Shown: positions 43,901 through 55,857 of the stretch, piece by piece | Layout: each line of letters starts with the position of its first letter | Numbering within the stretch: the stretch's first letter is position 1 | Assembly (NCBI RefSeq): GCF_040412425.1 | Contig: NC_089781.1 | Span: 48,386,203 to 48,450,202, forward strand | Origin: Macrobrachium rosenbergii | Taxonomy: Eukaryota > Arthropoda > Malacostraca > Decapoda > Palaemonidae | Length of the DNA: 64,000 nt | Direction of reading: 5' to 3' | Translations under genes and position numbers: made by a program | Notes under the pieces: model-generated | What the model saw: the letters and a program-made list of their open reading frames with translations, nothing else | Database searches by the model: none | Told to the model about the DNA's origin: nothing

Positions 43901-46900
43901 CCCCACACCATTGGGTTCCTGTTAGGCTCATGGCATTCTTGAATCTCTCAGGAAGTACCCACATTTTTTGGTCCAACATGCGGATGGCCAGTGAAGACTT
44001 TCAGAGTCAACTTCCTGTGGTTTCAGTTTTAAATTACATGCCACCATTATCATTGTTTTGAAAAAATTGATTCTCCTCCTTTGGTTGTCATTTTAGCTAT
44101 CTGCCATAACAAAAATCCTCATTGTTTTTCCAAACTGCCTCCTTATGGCAGATCAGTTTTTGTTCACTGGATGATAAGTACAATCCTGATAAATCCATTT
44201 CTGAGCCTTAATGGCTTTCAACATCCAGAAGGCCTTATTTTTCACATGCATAAAAGGCCTATCAACTCATGCATGTTGTCTCATCTAAAACTGGTCTGTA
44301 ATGGCATGCGGGCAATGCATTTCATTACAGGACTGAGACACATGGAGGACACTCTTGATCGATGCCATTTTCCGTCAGGTTTGAAACTAATTTATATTTA
44401 CAATGATAATGATAATTATTTAAATAAAAGCTGGCTCAGACAGTTTCAGCATCCAATTAAACTTTTATCAACGATTTTTTACTTAATATAAACAATGGAA
44501 GATACAGGACACTTTGCAATCTGTGGCTCGTTGATTGTGAATATCCCAGAATTATCTGTTTGTTTTTAGAAATAAACATCTTCAGGCAATCAGTTAAGAA
44601 GAATGGATTTGATCTAAGTACACACAATAAATTATGAAAAGTTGGTACACAAGGACCTTCTAAAAAAAACGATAAAAAAACTACCGACAGACAATCTCAC
44701 CGTATCAAAGCAGCCACGTAGTCATTGGTCATTGGTCCTTGCGGGAGATAAATGGGTTCTCTCTCTTGAACATCACACGTGCCATGTACTGGCCTGTCAC
44801 CATCAACCGATCGAGACCTGTGATTTTCTAAATGGTTGATTGATTTTTTACCTGTTATAAATTGATGACCCCATAAGAAACACGTTACCTACCTTTTTTC
44901 TGGATTATATCCATATTAGATGTTTATAATTACATATATGTTTAGAAAAGTTATTGAGTATTGTTATTAGTATTAGTTATAGTTATTACCATGATGGTTC
45001 CCCTAAAACTATGGTTACTTCCATAATGTACTCTATTAAAACAGTAGTCAATGTTTATTTTTAGAGTTCATTATTTTTATTTATTTCTATTTATTCAAGT
45101 TATTTGTTTATTGCAAGGCAATGAGGCTAGTTTCATTTTTTAATGTGATAGACTTCAAACTCCTTTTCAGAGTGGCTTTTTCCCATCTTTTTGTTTTTAG
45201 TCTTTTTTATTTCATTTGGACCTTATGAGGCTTCTTTTGTTAAAACACACAGTTTTTAGGCTACTTCCACCAACTGTTTGTTTTTCATTTATCAAAATCA
45301 ACCACCAGGTTTGGACTCGCTGTTGCAATCCTAGCATTATGTTCTTTAAGACTAAAACATATTCCTATTTCAAACGTTTCTATTTTCATTTTTGCCTTAG
45401 GTTTACTAAAAAATATAAAATCTAGGGACCAATCATAGGCCTTTAAACAATCAAGGTTTCCTTTCATAATCTTGAAAGATCCACTAAATTTTACATAGAC
45501 TGTTTTTTTCCACCAATTGTTTTTATTGCAATATTTTTAGTGGTCCAATAGGGTTCTGAAAAAACCTTTCCAACCTTGCTGCTATTCTACAGAAAGATAA
45601 CGGGTTTTAGCTGTTTATTTTCCTTCAAATTGAAATAATTTATTTTTTTAATTTATTTATCACAAAATTAATTAAGCAGCTTTTATTTACAGATTTTTTT
45701 GTTTTATTTTTATTGAGCAATTTTAGGACCATTTTTATTTTACCAGTTTCTCATGTTACTCAGATTTTTCCCTATTTATTTTCATTCTGCCTTAAACATT
45801 TTTTTTTCATTTGTCATTATTTCTCACAATTTGCCTATCCTAAAATTTCAAACCATAATTTCTGTCACCAATATTTTTGACTTAATTTCACTTCTTTTCC
45901 CCATAGATTTACAGTTTTTATATATTCATGGGGACTTTCATTTATTTTACCTTTTTATTGATACAGTATATTTTCAAACATAGTTATACAATTTTCAAGT
46001 CATCCCTATTATCATAAGCCTCTTACTTATATTTATATATAATCATTTCAATACATCATTAATTTAATTTATGTATATGTTTCTAAAAAAGCAATGCAAA
46101 AAACTTTTTTGAAAAATTTGTAAAAAACTAAACCCCAAGATTAATTTTTTTGTGAATACACAGAACCAGCATTTGTCAATAAGTATCGATTTTGTGATGG
46201 CTTGATTAAGTTACACTATATCCAAATATAATAAATCAACAAGTATTCAGATAACACAATACTAAATCCACAATTGGTGGAATAGTATCTCAACCTCTTA
46301 GAATTTGTGCAAAATCAATTCAGGGGCAAAAGAAAATACCAAGAAAAATTATTAATTTTAATACATTAATATAAGTCAGAAATAATACCTGAACCTCTTC
46401 AGATACAAAAATATGAATATCAATTATACTTAATAACAACCATTACCCAATTAACGATAGAAAAATAACTCATTCAAACACAAAAAGGAGGGGGCCCAGA
46501 CAGGAAAAAAAGCAAAAGAGAATACTAACGAATACAATCTAACATCCTAACAACTTTTATTTATAGTTTTCTGTGGCTCCTCTTGAAAGACAGTCACTCT
46601 TCACGTCTGGAGGATAAATCAAGGCAGTCATTAAGGTTAGGAGCCCAAAACAAGTTAAAGTGCCGTGATCTCAACAAGAAGTCGTCTATTTTTTATACAA
46701 GGGTTATAAATACCCTACCGTAGGACAGTGAGGTCCCCTTGGCTTTAATAACTGGACCAAGGGTATAAAGAATTATCCGAAGATGAACTCTTAAGCTGCA
46801 GAGGGTAATGGATCCACAATATATTATTGGGTGTACAGATCCTCAAAACAAGCAAGTCAAGCAGCAGTCAAAAAGCCAACCAAATGCCCAGGCAGAGGTC

Positions 46901-48112
46901 CAGAACGTAAGTGCAACTCCTACTCTTGTAGGATAAATATAAGACCCCTTGTCCACCCAGGGCTGTGGGAAAAATGGAATGTACTGGGAAGGCCTCACAC
47001 CCACTCAGCACCATATATGACAAAAAGACAACTGGCATTAGTAAAATTATAAAAGGAGCGAACCACCGGGAGATAGAGCAAACAAGCTAACAAACAAAAA
47101 TAACACTTAAGTAATTTACATTCAAAAATTCATCCAGTGGGAAATTAATACCTAATTAAATGGCGGTGGCAAAAATACAATATCCTGAAGTTTGCCCTAT
47201 TTTAAATAAAAAATAAACAGTATAAAATTTACTGAGTAAATTTTTAATAATGTAACAAAATTGTTTTATCTCCAAAATTGTTCTTTGTTATATGTTTTGC
47301 ATAGATTTTAGTCTTTCTCTTCTTACCTTGGTTTCTTTCGGTGTCCTTCAGATCAGCTTCGGATGATGTGCTATCTTTGTATATTTATTATTTTTAAATA
47401 TTGATATCTCTCAGAAAGGCGTATAGAGACGAGATCGGTAATTTCTTCACTTTAATTAGTACTTAGTATTATAAAGATCAGTACAAAATTAACAAGTTAC
47501 AATGATATAAAAAGAATCACTCTTGAATCAGTCTATATAGGGGGGAACAAAAGCGATTGGGAGATGTACTCTCCTTGAAGGACACAGTTCTGACTCTGGT
47601 CTCCTCGTCGGTCTCTAACTCGTTGAACCCTCAGGAAACTTGCTATCTAAAATCTCCACCTCCTTCTAGCCTTATTGGAAGGATTAATCAGCAAGGCCTC
47701 CCCTTCAAGTAGCTGATTGGAAGGACTGTAGTGGGTGTGATTCAAATCTCTCCTTAGAGGACTTGATAGGAGGTGATCTTAGGAGGGTGTGGAAAGACCC
47801 TCCCACACATAATTGATTGGAGGTTGAAGAAAGTATATCACTTGGGCCCAACCCCCAAATTCCTGGAACTTCCACGAAAACACCTTCCGGAGAAGGCGGG
47901 GCTATAGAATCAGCTGTTGTAAGCATTTAGACTGTGCTGACTCATGTTTTGTAAAGCTTCAATCATGAGGCCATTATTTCCCATTTTACGACTGTTTTTA
48001 TGGCTTCAACACGATATACTGCAATCATTAAACATCCCAGCGTATTGATAACACGACACAACAGCATTTGGCCGTTATCACTGTGTTCTTTGCCTCTCTC
48101 TTTACTCTTATT
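40916..48112. other. AT-rich DNA without recognised genes
   Basis: About 7 kb. Several open frames of 60-136 codons occur (for example 43,735-44,061 and 44,081-44,491, plus), but none shows a known motif, conserved composition or paired splice sites. 47,560-47,930 holds a GC-richer patch with recurring GATTGGAAGGA-like phrases (47,670, 47,714, 47,815), possibly part of an old repeat. No RNA gene was recognised. Confidence 0.45.
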
Positions 48113-48118
48113 TCTCTC

Positions 48119-48191
<73 letters not shown>
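48113..48191. repeat. (CT)n microsatellite
   Basis: About 75 bp of CT with one or two T interruptions at the left. Confidence 0.97.
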
Positions 48192-48193
<2 letters not shown>

Positions 48194-49020
48194 CTATTTA
48201 ATTTCCCTATCTATTCTACACCACAACATCACTCCAGTCACGCTACCTCACTGCCCTCAGTGTGACAAAAAGAATATATTTCAATGGATGATTGCAAAAT
48301 CACAAAATAAAATAAAAAGCATTTATATGATTGCCCATCAAGTCAATTCAAAAAATATTTAAAACAAAAATGCACTAATGCAAAAAAATCAATTTAAATT
48401 AGAAAATTCACAAACTGATACATCAATGCATATAATATAAAAAATCATATTAATAATATATATATCCCTCGTTAAAATTATATATATATAAAATCATGAA
48501 TCAAAATATAAATATATTATATATATATATTTTTATAATGAATTATTATACTGTAAAATGGTTAATTGTTTTAACACACAATGCAAATAATAATACATAA
48601 AGAATTCAGCAGTAAATTATGTCTATAAGATCTTTTTACTCTTCATTGTCCTCTTTATTTCTGTTATAATCTTCTCAACATTTAAATTACCACACGTTTG
48701 ACCAAAATTGCAAAACACTATTATTACAATAATGATTATGACCAAATTGAACAGAGACAGAATTGGTGAAACATTTTCTAGATTAAAAGAAAAAAAAATA
48801 ACGACCAACTATTTATTTTTTTAATTTATTTGCAGACAGTTTACAATGTTTTCAATTCAAGCGTAGTTCAGAGGCCGTTCATTTGCAATCTTGCAATTTC
48901 TGTGCTGACATGAGGTTCATATTCTTAATAATTTATTACGGGGAATAACTAACTTGCAAGTCTTATAAAACATGGACAGGTAAAAAAAAATAGGTGTAAA
49001 TCATTATGGCAATTGATAAG
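48192..49020. other. AT-rich DNA, no gene seen
   Basis: Contains AT-rich palindromic runs at 48,440-48,550 (TATATATA and TTATATAT blocks) and nothing coding. Confidence 0.5.
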
Positions 49021-49027
49021 TTGCTGG

Positions 49028-49460
49028 ATTATCTTAGTGAAAACACAAATAACTGACTGTTATCTTGAGGAAAACAAAATCATGTTTGGATTATCTTGTA
49101 CAAGTAGTGATCTCTTGAGATTATCTTGAGGGATTTCTTGAACACAAGGATAGGCATTATTAGTTTCATACAGGTTGTCAAGGTTGCAAAGTGATAACTC
49201 TTTATCTTTCAAAAGTGATAACTTAAGGATTAATTGAGCATCAGTAATAAATGACATCATTATCTTGAGGAAATGAGTGAAAATTGATTATCTTGACATT
49301 TGAGATAATTACGTTTATCTTTATCAAATGATTGATAAAAGGATTATGGACAATCAGTGACATCTGGATTATCTTGATTAAATGGTAAAATTAAAGATTA
49401 TCTTGAGGAAATTATTTTAATTATCTTGAGGAAATGGTGATAATTTAATAGATTATCTTC
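49028..49460. promoter_or_regulatory. Homotypic cluster of GATA-type motifs in a degenerate repeat
   Basis: TTATCT (inverse of AGATAA) occurs about twelve times in 430 bp, near 49,029, 49,060, 49,091, 49,120, 49,202, 49,260, 49,288, 49,317, 49,371, 49,398, 49,421 and 49,452. Many sit within GATTATCTTGAGGAAAT. Spacing is irregular, often 23-32 bp, which suggests a decayed minisatellite. It lies about 1.2 kb upstream of the sulfotransferase exons. GATA-factor binding to WGATAR is established; enhancer activity here is inference. Confidence 0.4.
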
Positions 49461-50429
49461 TTTACCATAGGGGTATAATGTCCTTCATACCAAAAAATCA
49501 CTTTTTATTTTTCTAGATTAATAACACATGAATATTAAATTTATTAATGATAAATCGAAATTTAAAAGCAAATAACAAAGGGTTTAACTATCCTCAAATA
49601 AGTACTAGACAAACAAATAATGCCAAGTCTGGCGTTTCATTTTGTTCATCAGTACTACTTACAGTTTTCTTGGGTTTTGTTCTATGACCAAATTATTGAA
49701 TGATCTATCCCTTTATCTTTTATGAATCTCATTTCACAGTATATTGGTTTTAGCTTATTTGTTTTCTTGGTTATTCATGGTATTTGTTTTTCTCTGCTAT
49801 TTGTCTTTTATACCTTTTCCTTTATCTACATTAGAGTCTTACTGCCCCTTGGGCTTCTGAGTATTCAGCTTTGCCAGCTAGAAATCTGCCTGGATCGTTT
49901 AATAATTGTAATAATAATAACTAATAATATGTATTATTATTTTTCCAACAATGGTATTAATTATTATTATTATTATTTTATAATTAATGATTTTAATGCG
50001 GATTTTGAGACATATTCTGCAAGACTTTTAGAAATGCCTACAGACCTTTTGTTATGAAGTATCTCTATGCCCAAGCAACATCATGTGAAAGTATTCTTTG
50101 ATAAAGAGAACTCATTGACACTTCTTGTAAATATGGAATTCATCAGGCTCTCATGCATCAGATGTTCGGGAAGAAATTTCTGTTAACAGAAATTTGAATG
50201 TGTTTTATCGGTTTTATGGACTATTCTTCGTTTGCAAGTTCAGTTAAAGCAATGAGTGATCATATATTTCTTTTTTGATGTGAGTAACAGCAACAGTCTA
50301 CCGGTAAAGGAATCTTTTTTTAGATTTGCCCCAGTCCGAATTGGTTGCAGTCTCTCTCACCACTGGCCCAAATCTCTTAGACCCTCTCCTAACAAGTATC
50401 TCATATTGCAACTGCTTTGAGGTTTTCCT

Positions 50430-50535
50430 CCTGTTCACCTTTCAAACCTACCTACTCTAGTTTCCTTTCCAACGCTGAATAACCTCATAGGTCCCAGTGA
50501 ACTTAGCCTTTGTCCTAAACTCTATATTCCATTCC
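50430..50535 (+). mobile_element. SINE-like dispersed repeat, copy 1
   Basis: It reads GAGGTTTTCCTCCTGTTCAC, then TTTCAAACCTACC, CGCTGAATAACCTCATAGG, TCCCAGTGA and CTATATTCCATTCCAT. Copy 2 at 51,365-51,478 has the same order. I remember this sequence as a frequent repeat in decapod genomes. No Pol III boxes were verified. Confidence 0.6.
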
Positions 50536-50620
50536 ATATTAAACATGGGGACATTAATACTATTATTATTATTATTCTTGTTGTTAGTTTCACCTTAAAT
50601 GCCACTTGTTTACTTCCCAG

Positions 50621-50766
50621 CTTCTGCGAAACGAAGCGAAAAGCTGAGACTCCGAGTAAAACGACTGTGTGCCTCATTGAACATTTCGTCTTCTATCACT
50701 GACTATCAGCTAAGCAACATTTTAGTAGACGACGTGCGCAAAGTGCTGTTTTGCACGGTGCCGAAA
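50621..50766 (+). CDS. Carbohydrate sulfotransferase, internal exon (upstream of the PAPS loop)
   Basis: The exon follows the acceptor TTGTTTACTTCCCAG (AG at 50,619-50,620) and ends before the donor AAA|GTAAGT (GT at 50,767). It completes a split codon with CT and then has 48 codons: SAKRSEKLRLRVKRLCASLN, a short linker, then LSNILVDDVRKVLFCTVPK. The I-L-V-D-D-x-x-x-x-x-L-F/Y-C-x-V-P-K pattern is the start of the Golgi sulfotransferase-2 domain (chondroitin/HNK-1/dermatan types). In that family these type II membrane enzymes move sulfate from PAPS to glycan chains in the Golgi lumen. Membrane anchor and first exons were not located upstream. Which subtype it is cannot be decided from this piece. 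Confidence 0.85.
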
Positions 50767-51050
50767 GTAAGTGGAGAACTCTGAACTCATAATCCATAAG
50801 TTTCTTTTAGTTATTTTCAAAGTATTCGTGCTTACAAAATCTGGATGGCATATTTTATTTTCAGCCCTGTAAAATAGTTTTCGCTTGACTAGCGGATAAT
50901 TTTAGGATCCAGTATAGTTTACATATTATTTTATTCATCAGTGTAAAGTGTCACCTGTACGTAAAGATTCCAAGCCTTTTCCTGTTACAGTCTATGTTAG
51001 TTAGGATAATGACTCTCTAATGCCTAAGGAAAACATCTCATGACCTCCAG
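50767..51050 (+). other. Intron between the two sulfotransferase exons
   Basis: 284 bp, GT-AG, phase 0, AT-rich with a weak polypyrimidine tract before the acceptor. No repeat lies inside it. Confidence 0.8.
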
Positions 51051-51130
51051 GTTGCCAGCACCAACTGGAAAAGAATCTGGCTTCGGATGGCTGGTATCAA
51101 GTTAGACGACAACAAAAATAAATCTTTAAG
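51051..51130 (+). CDS. Carbohydrate sulfotransferase, next exon with the PAPS-binding loop
   Basis: The acceptor is CATGACCTCCAG (AG at 51,049-51,050) and the donor is TTTAAG|GTAGGT (GT at 51,131). Joined in phase 0 to the previous exon it gives VPK then VASTNWKRIWLRMAG, followed by a polar stretch (IKLDDNKNKSL). The VPKVAxTNWKR segment is the 5'-phosphosulfate-binding loop of this family, with the key Lys, Thr, Asn and Arg in place. It ends with two bases of a split codon. The intron is 284 bp. Later exons, which should carry the 3'-phosphate-binding R-x-P-F-x-R-x-x-S region, were not found in the remaining 13 kb, so the gene continues beyond the window, is a fragment, or I missed diverged exons. 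Both exons are free of stops. Confidence 0.87.
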
Positions 51131-51364
51131 GTAGGTTGTTTCATAAAGCATGAAGTAGTGCTCATACAGCCACATGCCACCTTGCATGCTTGTTTATGCT
51201 ATTAAAATCGTATATATTTGCAAGTACATGCTTGACTTACAGACATATATGCATTTTAAGAGGAGAAAAATAGGCCTGTCATTCATGCTTGTGCGCTGAC
51301 ATTCTAATGTCTACTGACGAATATGACTTAGTTCGGTATGCCTTAGTCACCATTCTCATAACTA

Positions 51365-51478
51365 CGAGGTTTTCCTCCTGTTACACGTTTCAGAACATTT
51401 TACTGTCGATTTGCTCTGAATGACCTCATAGCTCCCAGCACGTGACCTTAGGCCTAAATTCTATATTCCATTCTGTTC
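51365..51478 (+). mobile_element. SINE-like dispersed repeat, copy 2
   Basis: GAGGTTTTCCTCCTGTTACA, GCTCTGAATGACCTCATAG, CTCCCAGCAC and AGGCCTAAATTCTATATTCC appear in the same order and orientation as copy 1. It lies in the presumed intron after the second sulfotransferase exon. Confidence 0.65.
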
Positions 51479-52017
51479 TCTCCATTCCACCTTTGCTTCC
51501 CGTATTCATTGCTTCTCGTTCAGCTCCGAGTACGGCTACTGTGAGCACATGATGTCTCCTCTGATGGACTAATAAGTCTTTGAGACATCCTAATCCTTGT
51601 AACTCCTGTCATTCCCGACATTCTTTGTTTTCCGTCAGCTTCCAAGTGAAAGGGCGCATTCAAGAGACACAGAGTTCACAAAAAACAAAACATATGCATT
51701 TGTACACTGAGAGCTAAACTGGCTAAATGGCACAAATAGGCCTACTGGCCCGCTGCTTTTAAGAAAACAGAGATGAATTTATGTTAACGAGCTTGTTTTG
51801 TTTCTGGGAACTGATTGATTTTATTAATCTAATCGCATAGGAGAACGCTTGGCTTTCCAGGGTATGTTTACACATTAAATCCGTCACTTCAGAATAAATC
51901 AATCTTTTGATAGAATTTTATTTTCCACAAACAGCAGAAAATATCAAACCAAAGGTCTTAATATCTAGCGTTAACTATGTTAGGAAGGTCACTCAAATAT
52001 GTTAAATAACAAGTGAA
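51479..52017. other. Intronic or intergenic DNA, no gene seen
   Basis: No further sulfotransferase exon was recognised here; no other feature seen. Confidence 0.5.
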
Positions 52018-52402
52018 AAATGCGCCGAAATTTCTTCGGTGCAATCGAGTTTTCTGTACAGCGTATAATTCTGTATGAAACCTTCAGCCAAGGCCCATGG
52101 AACTCTTAGCCGCGGCCCATGAAACTCAGGCACGGTCCGTTGGTGGCCTCAGCCACGGCCCATGAAACTCTTAGCCGCGGTCTATGAAACTCATCCATGG
52201 TCCGGTGGTGGCTTGTGTTGTTGGTACTCATAGAAGTGCTAGAAGTACGATTATGACTTAACTTTAACCTTAAATAAATTAAAAACTACTGAGGCTAGAG
52301 GGCTGCAATTTGCACCCCTCTAGCCTCAGTAGTTTTTAAGATCTGAGGGCGGACGGACAGACAAAGCCAACGCAATAGTTTTCTTTTACAGAAAACTAAA
52401 AT
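52018..52402. mobile_element. Palindromic MITE-like repeat, copy 1
   Basis: It starts GTGAAAAATGCGCCGAAATT and ends TTTTACAGAAAACTAAAA. A central hairpin (52,281-52,337) has a perfect 22-bp stem, AAAAACTACTGAGGCTAGAG plus GG, around a short loop. Upstream, CACGGCCCATGAAACTCTTA and GCCGCGG-type phrases repeat three times (52,090-52,200). Copy 2 at 55,495-55,857 shares both flanks. I recall this sequence as a common decapod repeat. Confidence 0.7.
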
Positions 52403-53100
52403 ACTTGGGTTATGATAGTTCTGAAACCCTATAGACTAATGGAACACTTCAAAGATTTCATCTCTAGGTAAAATCGTTAATTCCGGCCCAGCATTTACCT
52501 TCGAATTGAAATCGTCATGATTTCATTAAAATGTCTCAACTGCTACGGGTTTGGGTGATTTGCCGTGAATTTGAATGGTGTACAATCCATGATAGCAGCA
52601 CGATTTGTTGGTGGGTACTCAAACCCTCTATTGATTAACTTCTCATTAGTAGTCTAATGGTTTGTCGTTAATCTTTCATTTTAGCTGTACTAAATTACCT
52701 CCCTCTATTTACAGGATTGACATTAATTTACTTAAATGAATTATCAGTAATAGATAAGACAATGGTAATAGATCAGAAATAGTTATTTAGTTTGGTCACC
52801 CTTAGAATATGATGTAAATTGTACATTTTCTGTGAGATGTTGATAAAAAATGGATTTATAGGGTAAACATAATTAATTTCTAGTTCTCACAGTTTAAATG
52901 ACAGGCAATATGTATTTTATTTTTCAGCAGTTTTAATGATTACAGTGAGAAAACGTATTCCAAAGACGTTTAAACCTTAACTATATGGGAGCGGTTGGGA
53001 AAAGTTAGATTGGTATGTGGGAGGTGCATAACAGGACATTATGACAGGATCCTAAGAAAAAATTAAAATATACGTGCGAAGATGACGACTTTCATCTGGT

Positions 53101-53373
53101 CAGGGCCGGTTTTAAGCCGGTTTAACCAGTTGATCAAATTGGGCCCGCACCTTACAGGGGCCCCTGGGCCAGAGTTACCGTTTGAAGCCTTGTCTGTATT
53201 TAAAAGGGATATTATTCCTCACATTACTATGCATATATATATTAACAGAAAATTTTCACTTGGAAAATAATTTTTATATTAGACATAAGAAAATTCTGGT
53301 AATTTCTAGAATAATAATGATAATAGTGACAAATATTTTTTGTTGGGTCCTGCAGTTCCTTGCACCGTCCCTG
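53101..53373. mobile_element. hAT-type MITE
   Basis: Left end CAGGGCCGGTTTTAAGCC and right end TTGCACCGTCCCTG are inverted (CAGGG(C/A)(C/-)GG type). The left subterminal region holds the GGGCCCGCACCTTACAGGGG and CCCCTGGGCC phrases that I associate with hAT ends in many animals. The flanks CATCTGGT and GTTCTAGT match at 5 of 8 bases, as expected for a decayed 8-bp target duplication. No transposase is present. Confidence 0.7.
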
Positions 53374-55494
53374 GTTCTAGTGGATCCTTGAAGACAGGAT
53401 ATGATCCAGTTGCAGCAGAGTTCAAAGACTTACGAAATTCCTTGTAAAGAATTACTGGTTTACTTCATGTTTATGAAGAATTTTCGCACAATTCTCTTCC
53501 GCTTGATATTGTCCATTTTTACATATATTAAAATTTGTGTTTCATTTTCCCATTTAACTTTAATCACTATTTTTCTGTTGTGTAGCCTACATTTTTGATC
53601 GAATACAACATTATTATGGTACGATATTTGATATTTTTGTATTTTAGTCGTTTCTTATAGATTCAACTTATTCTTAGTTAATCGACTATTTTCTTCGTAA
53701 TAATTAGTTATTGGACCTCCCTGGAAGCCTTTTCCTTAAAAGGGATATATAACTCTTGTATGCATATATACACTTAAACGTGAAACAAAAGTACCACAGG
53801 TGTCTGCTAAGGTAACTGAGACAAGACACCTATTTAGGACAAACCCCAGATATACGGAACTGAGTTTTCAAACACGTGTCATCTCCTAATAAGTCCTCAT
53901 TATTCCTAATATTAATGTTTACGTCATCACCTTTCATTTTTATGTTATAAATATAAATACGTTGTTTTGAGGTATCAAGATTAAGAAATTTTTAATGCTC
54001 GCTAAAGGGCTTTGGTATATTTGTACATTCGTAACACATCAGAAATGTAAGTACGTAAGTTGTTGACATCGAAGGGGACGTATCAGGCACTGCGATGTCC
54101 TTCAATATGTCACACTCTCCTGTAAAAATATTGAACCTTCTTATTTTTTTTAATTTTCGATCATCATATTTATTTTATTATTGAATATACAAATGTAATT
54201 CGTCACCACCGGAAAGAAGATGGACAGCTTTTTGAATATTTCTTAATTTTAGTTTAATCCATTTCATTTTATGTTCGGTTCAGTCATCTAACGTTAACCT
54301 TAACTATAATTAAGCATGACTATTCCTCCCCACACCAACCCCCTTTTATTTTGTTTTGCCTACCTGAATGCTTGTATATAAATTGGTGAACATTTCGACA
54401 AGGGCAAACTCTAACAGTTAATCGTATTCACAAAATCATTCACCGAGCGTTGTCGGGGATGTACCCAACAGCACTACTTGCATTTGTGTACTGGGAGAGA
54501 GAGAGAGAATTTCGATTTTCTCGATGCATCTCCTCGAGTTGACTCCCCAGCGGTTACTCAGAAAATATAAGTGTAACAAACATTTGTACAAACCACTTGT
54601 GCGATGATGACTTATGTGGAGGTCACTATTATGACATTCGGTCTGAGAGATATCTCCCCGCACATTAGAAACCGCAGTGAGTATAGTAGTCATTGCTTAA
54701 AAGGAATTTTAGAAAAATAAACAAGGTGATGACATCATAAGATATGGCAGTTCAACAACAATCTTGCATTCCACCAAAGAATATAAAAAATGGTTAACGG
54801 CTAGGTCATGAAAATTTCCGTTACGATAAATGGAAGGACAAAATTAGATGAGTAGAAGAATCAGAATCAGCCCCAGTACTGATAAAAAATATACTGCCAC
54901 GATATGAATAGAAAAGAAAATGACTGGGGACCAAAATTAACTAACAATTAAGAATGGTTTCATCAATGGAAAAACGATTTCCATGGCTTTAGTTACAAAG
55001 AGATAAATATCATCGTGGATAAAACTTTGTTCATATTTTCAGATATATAAAATCTTTTTCTCTAAAAATCAGGTTACCTTTTTAAAATTAATTTAAAAAC
55101 TAAATAAAGGAACTGCCCTTAAAAATGGCCAAGATGAATAGTCCATGATCTCTCCTCTGAATAAAAACAACAGAATTTGTATCTTAAAGGTTACCAAATT
55201 TATGGTCACCTGAACTTGAAATGAACCATAAGTAATCTTGAAATAAATATAAACTTGTTACGTTTGTATGAATAACTTTTGCAATCACTTCACAGGATTC
55301 TTTTCGATCGTCACATCGAACATTTATTCGTGAACTGAAATATTGCACACTTAGAAATACCATTAACATATCACAAAAGAATTATCGTCCGAAGTTCAGA
55401 AACGCGTCGTTTCGAAATCTTCTAAGGAATATTGACAAGGGGAAATCAATCACAAAAATTTTTACTTATTTAAAATACGAGGAAAAAAAAAAAA
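53374..55494. other. AT-rich DNA, no gene seen
   Basis: About 2.1 kb. It contains a short (GA)7 at 54,494-54,508. An 85-codon minus frame (54,436-54,693) has no recognisable motif. Confidence 0.5.
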
Positions 55495-55857
55495 ATGTGG
55501 GTAAGTTTCTTCGGCGCAATCGTTTTTCCAGAGACATCGTATAGTCAAGGATAACCGAAAATAGATCTATCTTTCGGTGATCTCGGTGAATAATACACTA
55601 GGATTTTTTAATGAAATTTTAATCACGGGCCGGTGGTAATTGTCCTATATCGTTGTAAGATGCAAGATTATGGCTAACTTTAGCCAAATAAACTAAAAAC
55701 TACTGAGGCTGAGGGCTCAATTTGGTACGTTTGTTTGACTGAGGGAGGATGATCATACAGAAATTTGTAGACCTCTGCCTCATATATTGTTTTTAAATCT
55801 TAGGGCGGACGGACAGACAAAGACGGCACAATAGTTTTCTTTACAGAAAACTAAAAC
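55495..55857. mobile_element. Palindromic MITE-like repeat, copy 2
   Basis: It starts GTGGGTAAGTTTCTTCGGCG and ends TTTACAGAAAACTAAAACCT. It shares with copy 1 AAAAACTACTGAGGCTGAGG, GGGCGGACGGACAGACAAAG and ACAATAGTTTTCTTTACAGA. It keeps a longer loop (GGTACGTTTGTTTGACTGAG and a GGATGATCATACAG stretch) that copy 1 has lost. The stem is decayed. Confidence 0.7.

Noticed and set aside
43735..44491. Two plus-strand frames of 108 and 136 codons as genes
   Set aside because: No recognisable domain, no splice context and AT-driven composition.
49722..50057. 111-codon hydrophobic frame as the membrane-anchor exon of the sulfotransferase
   Set aside because: Composition follows the T-rich DNA, no donor site joins it in phase to 50,621, and no family motif is present.
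51837..51862. Third sulfotransferase exon (CGCATAG before GAGAACGCTTGGC)
   Set aside because: The segment between the apparent splice sites is under 25 bases and does not match the family sequence expected after the PAPS loop.
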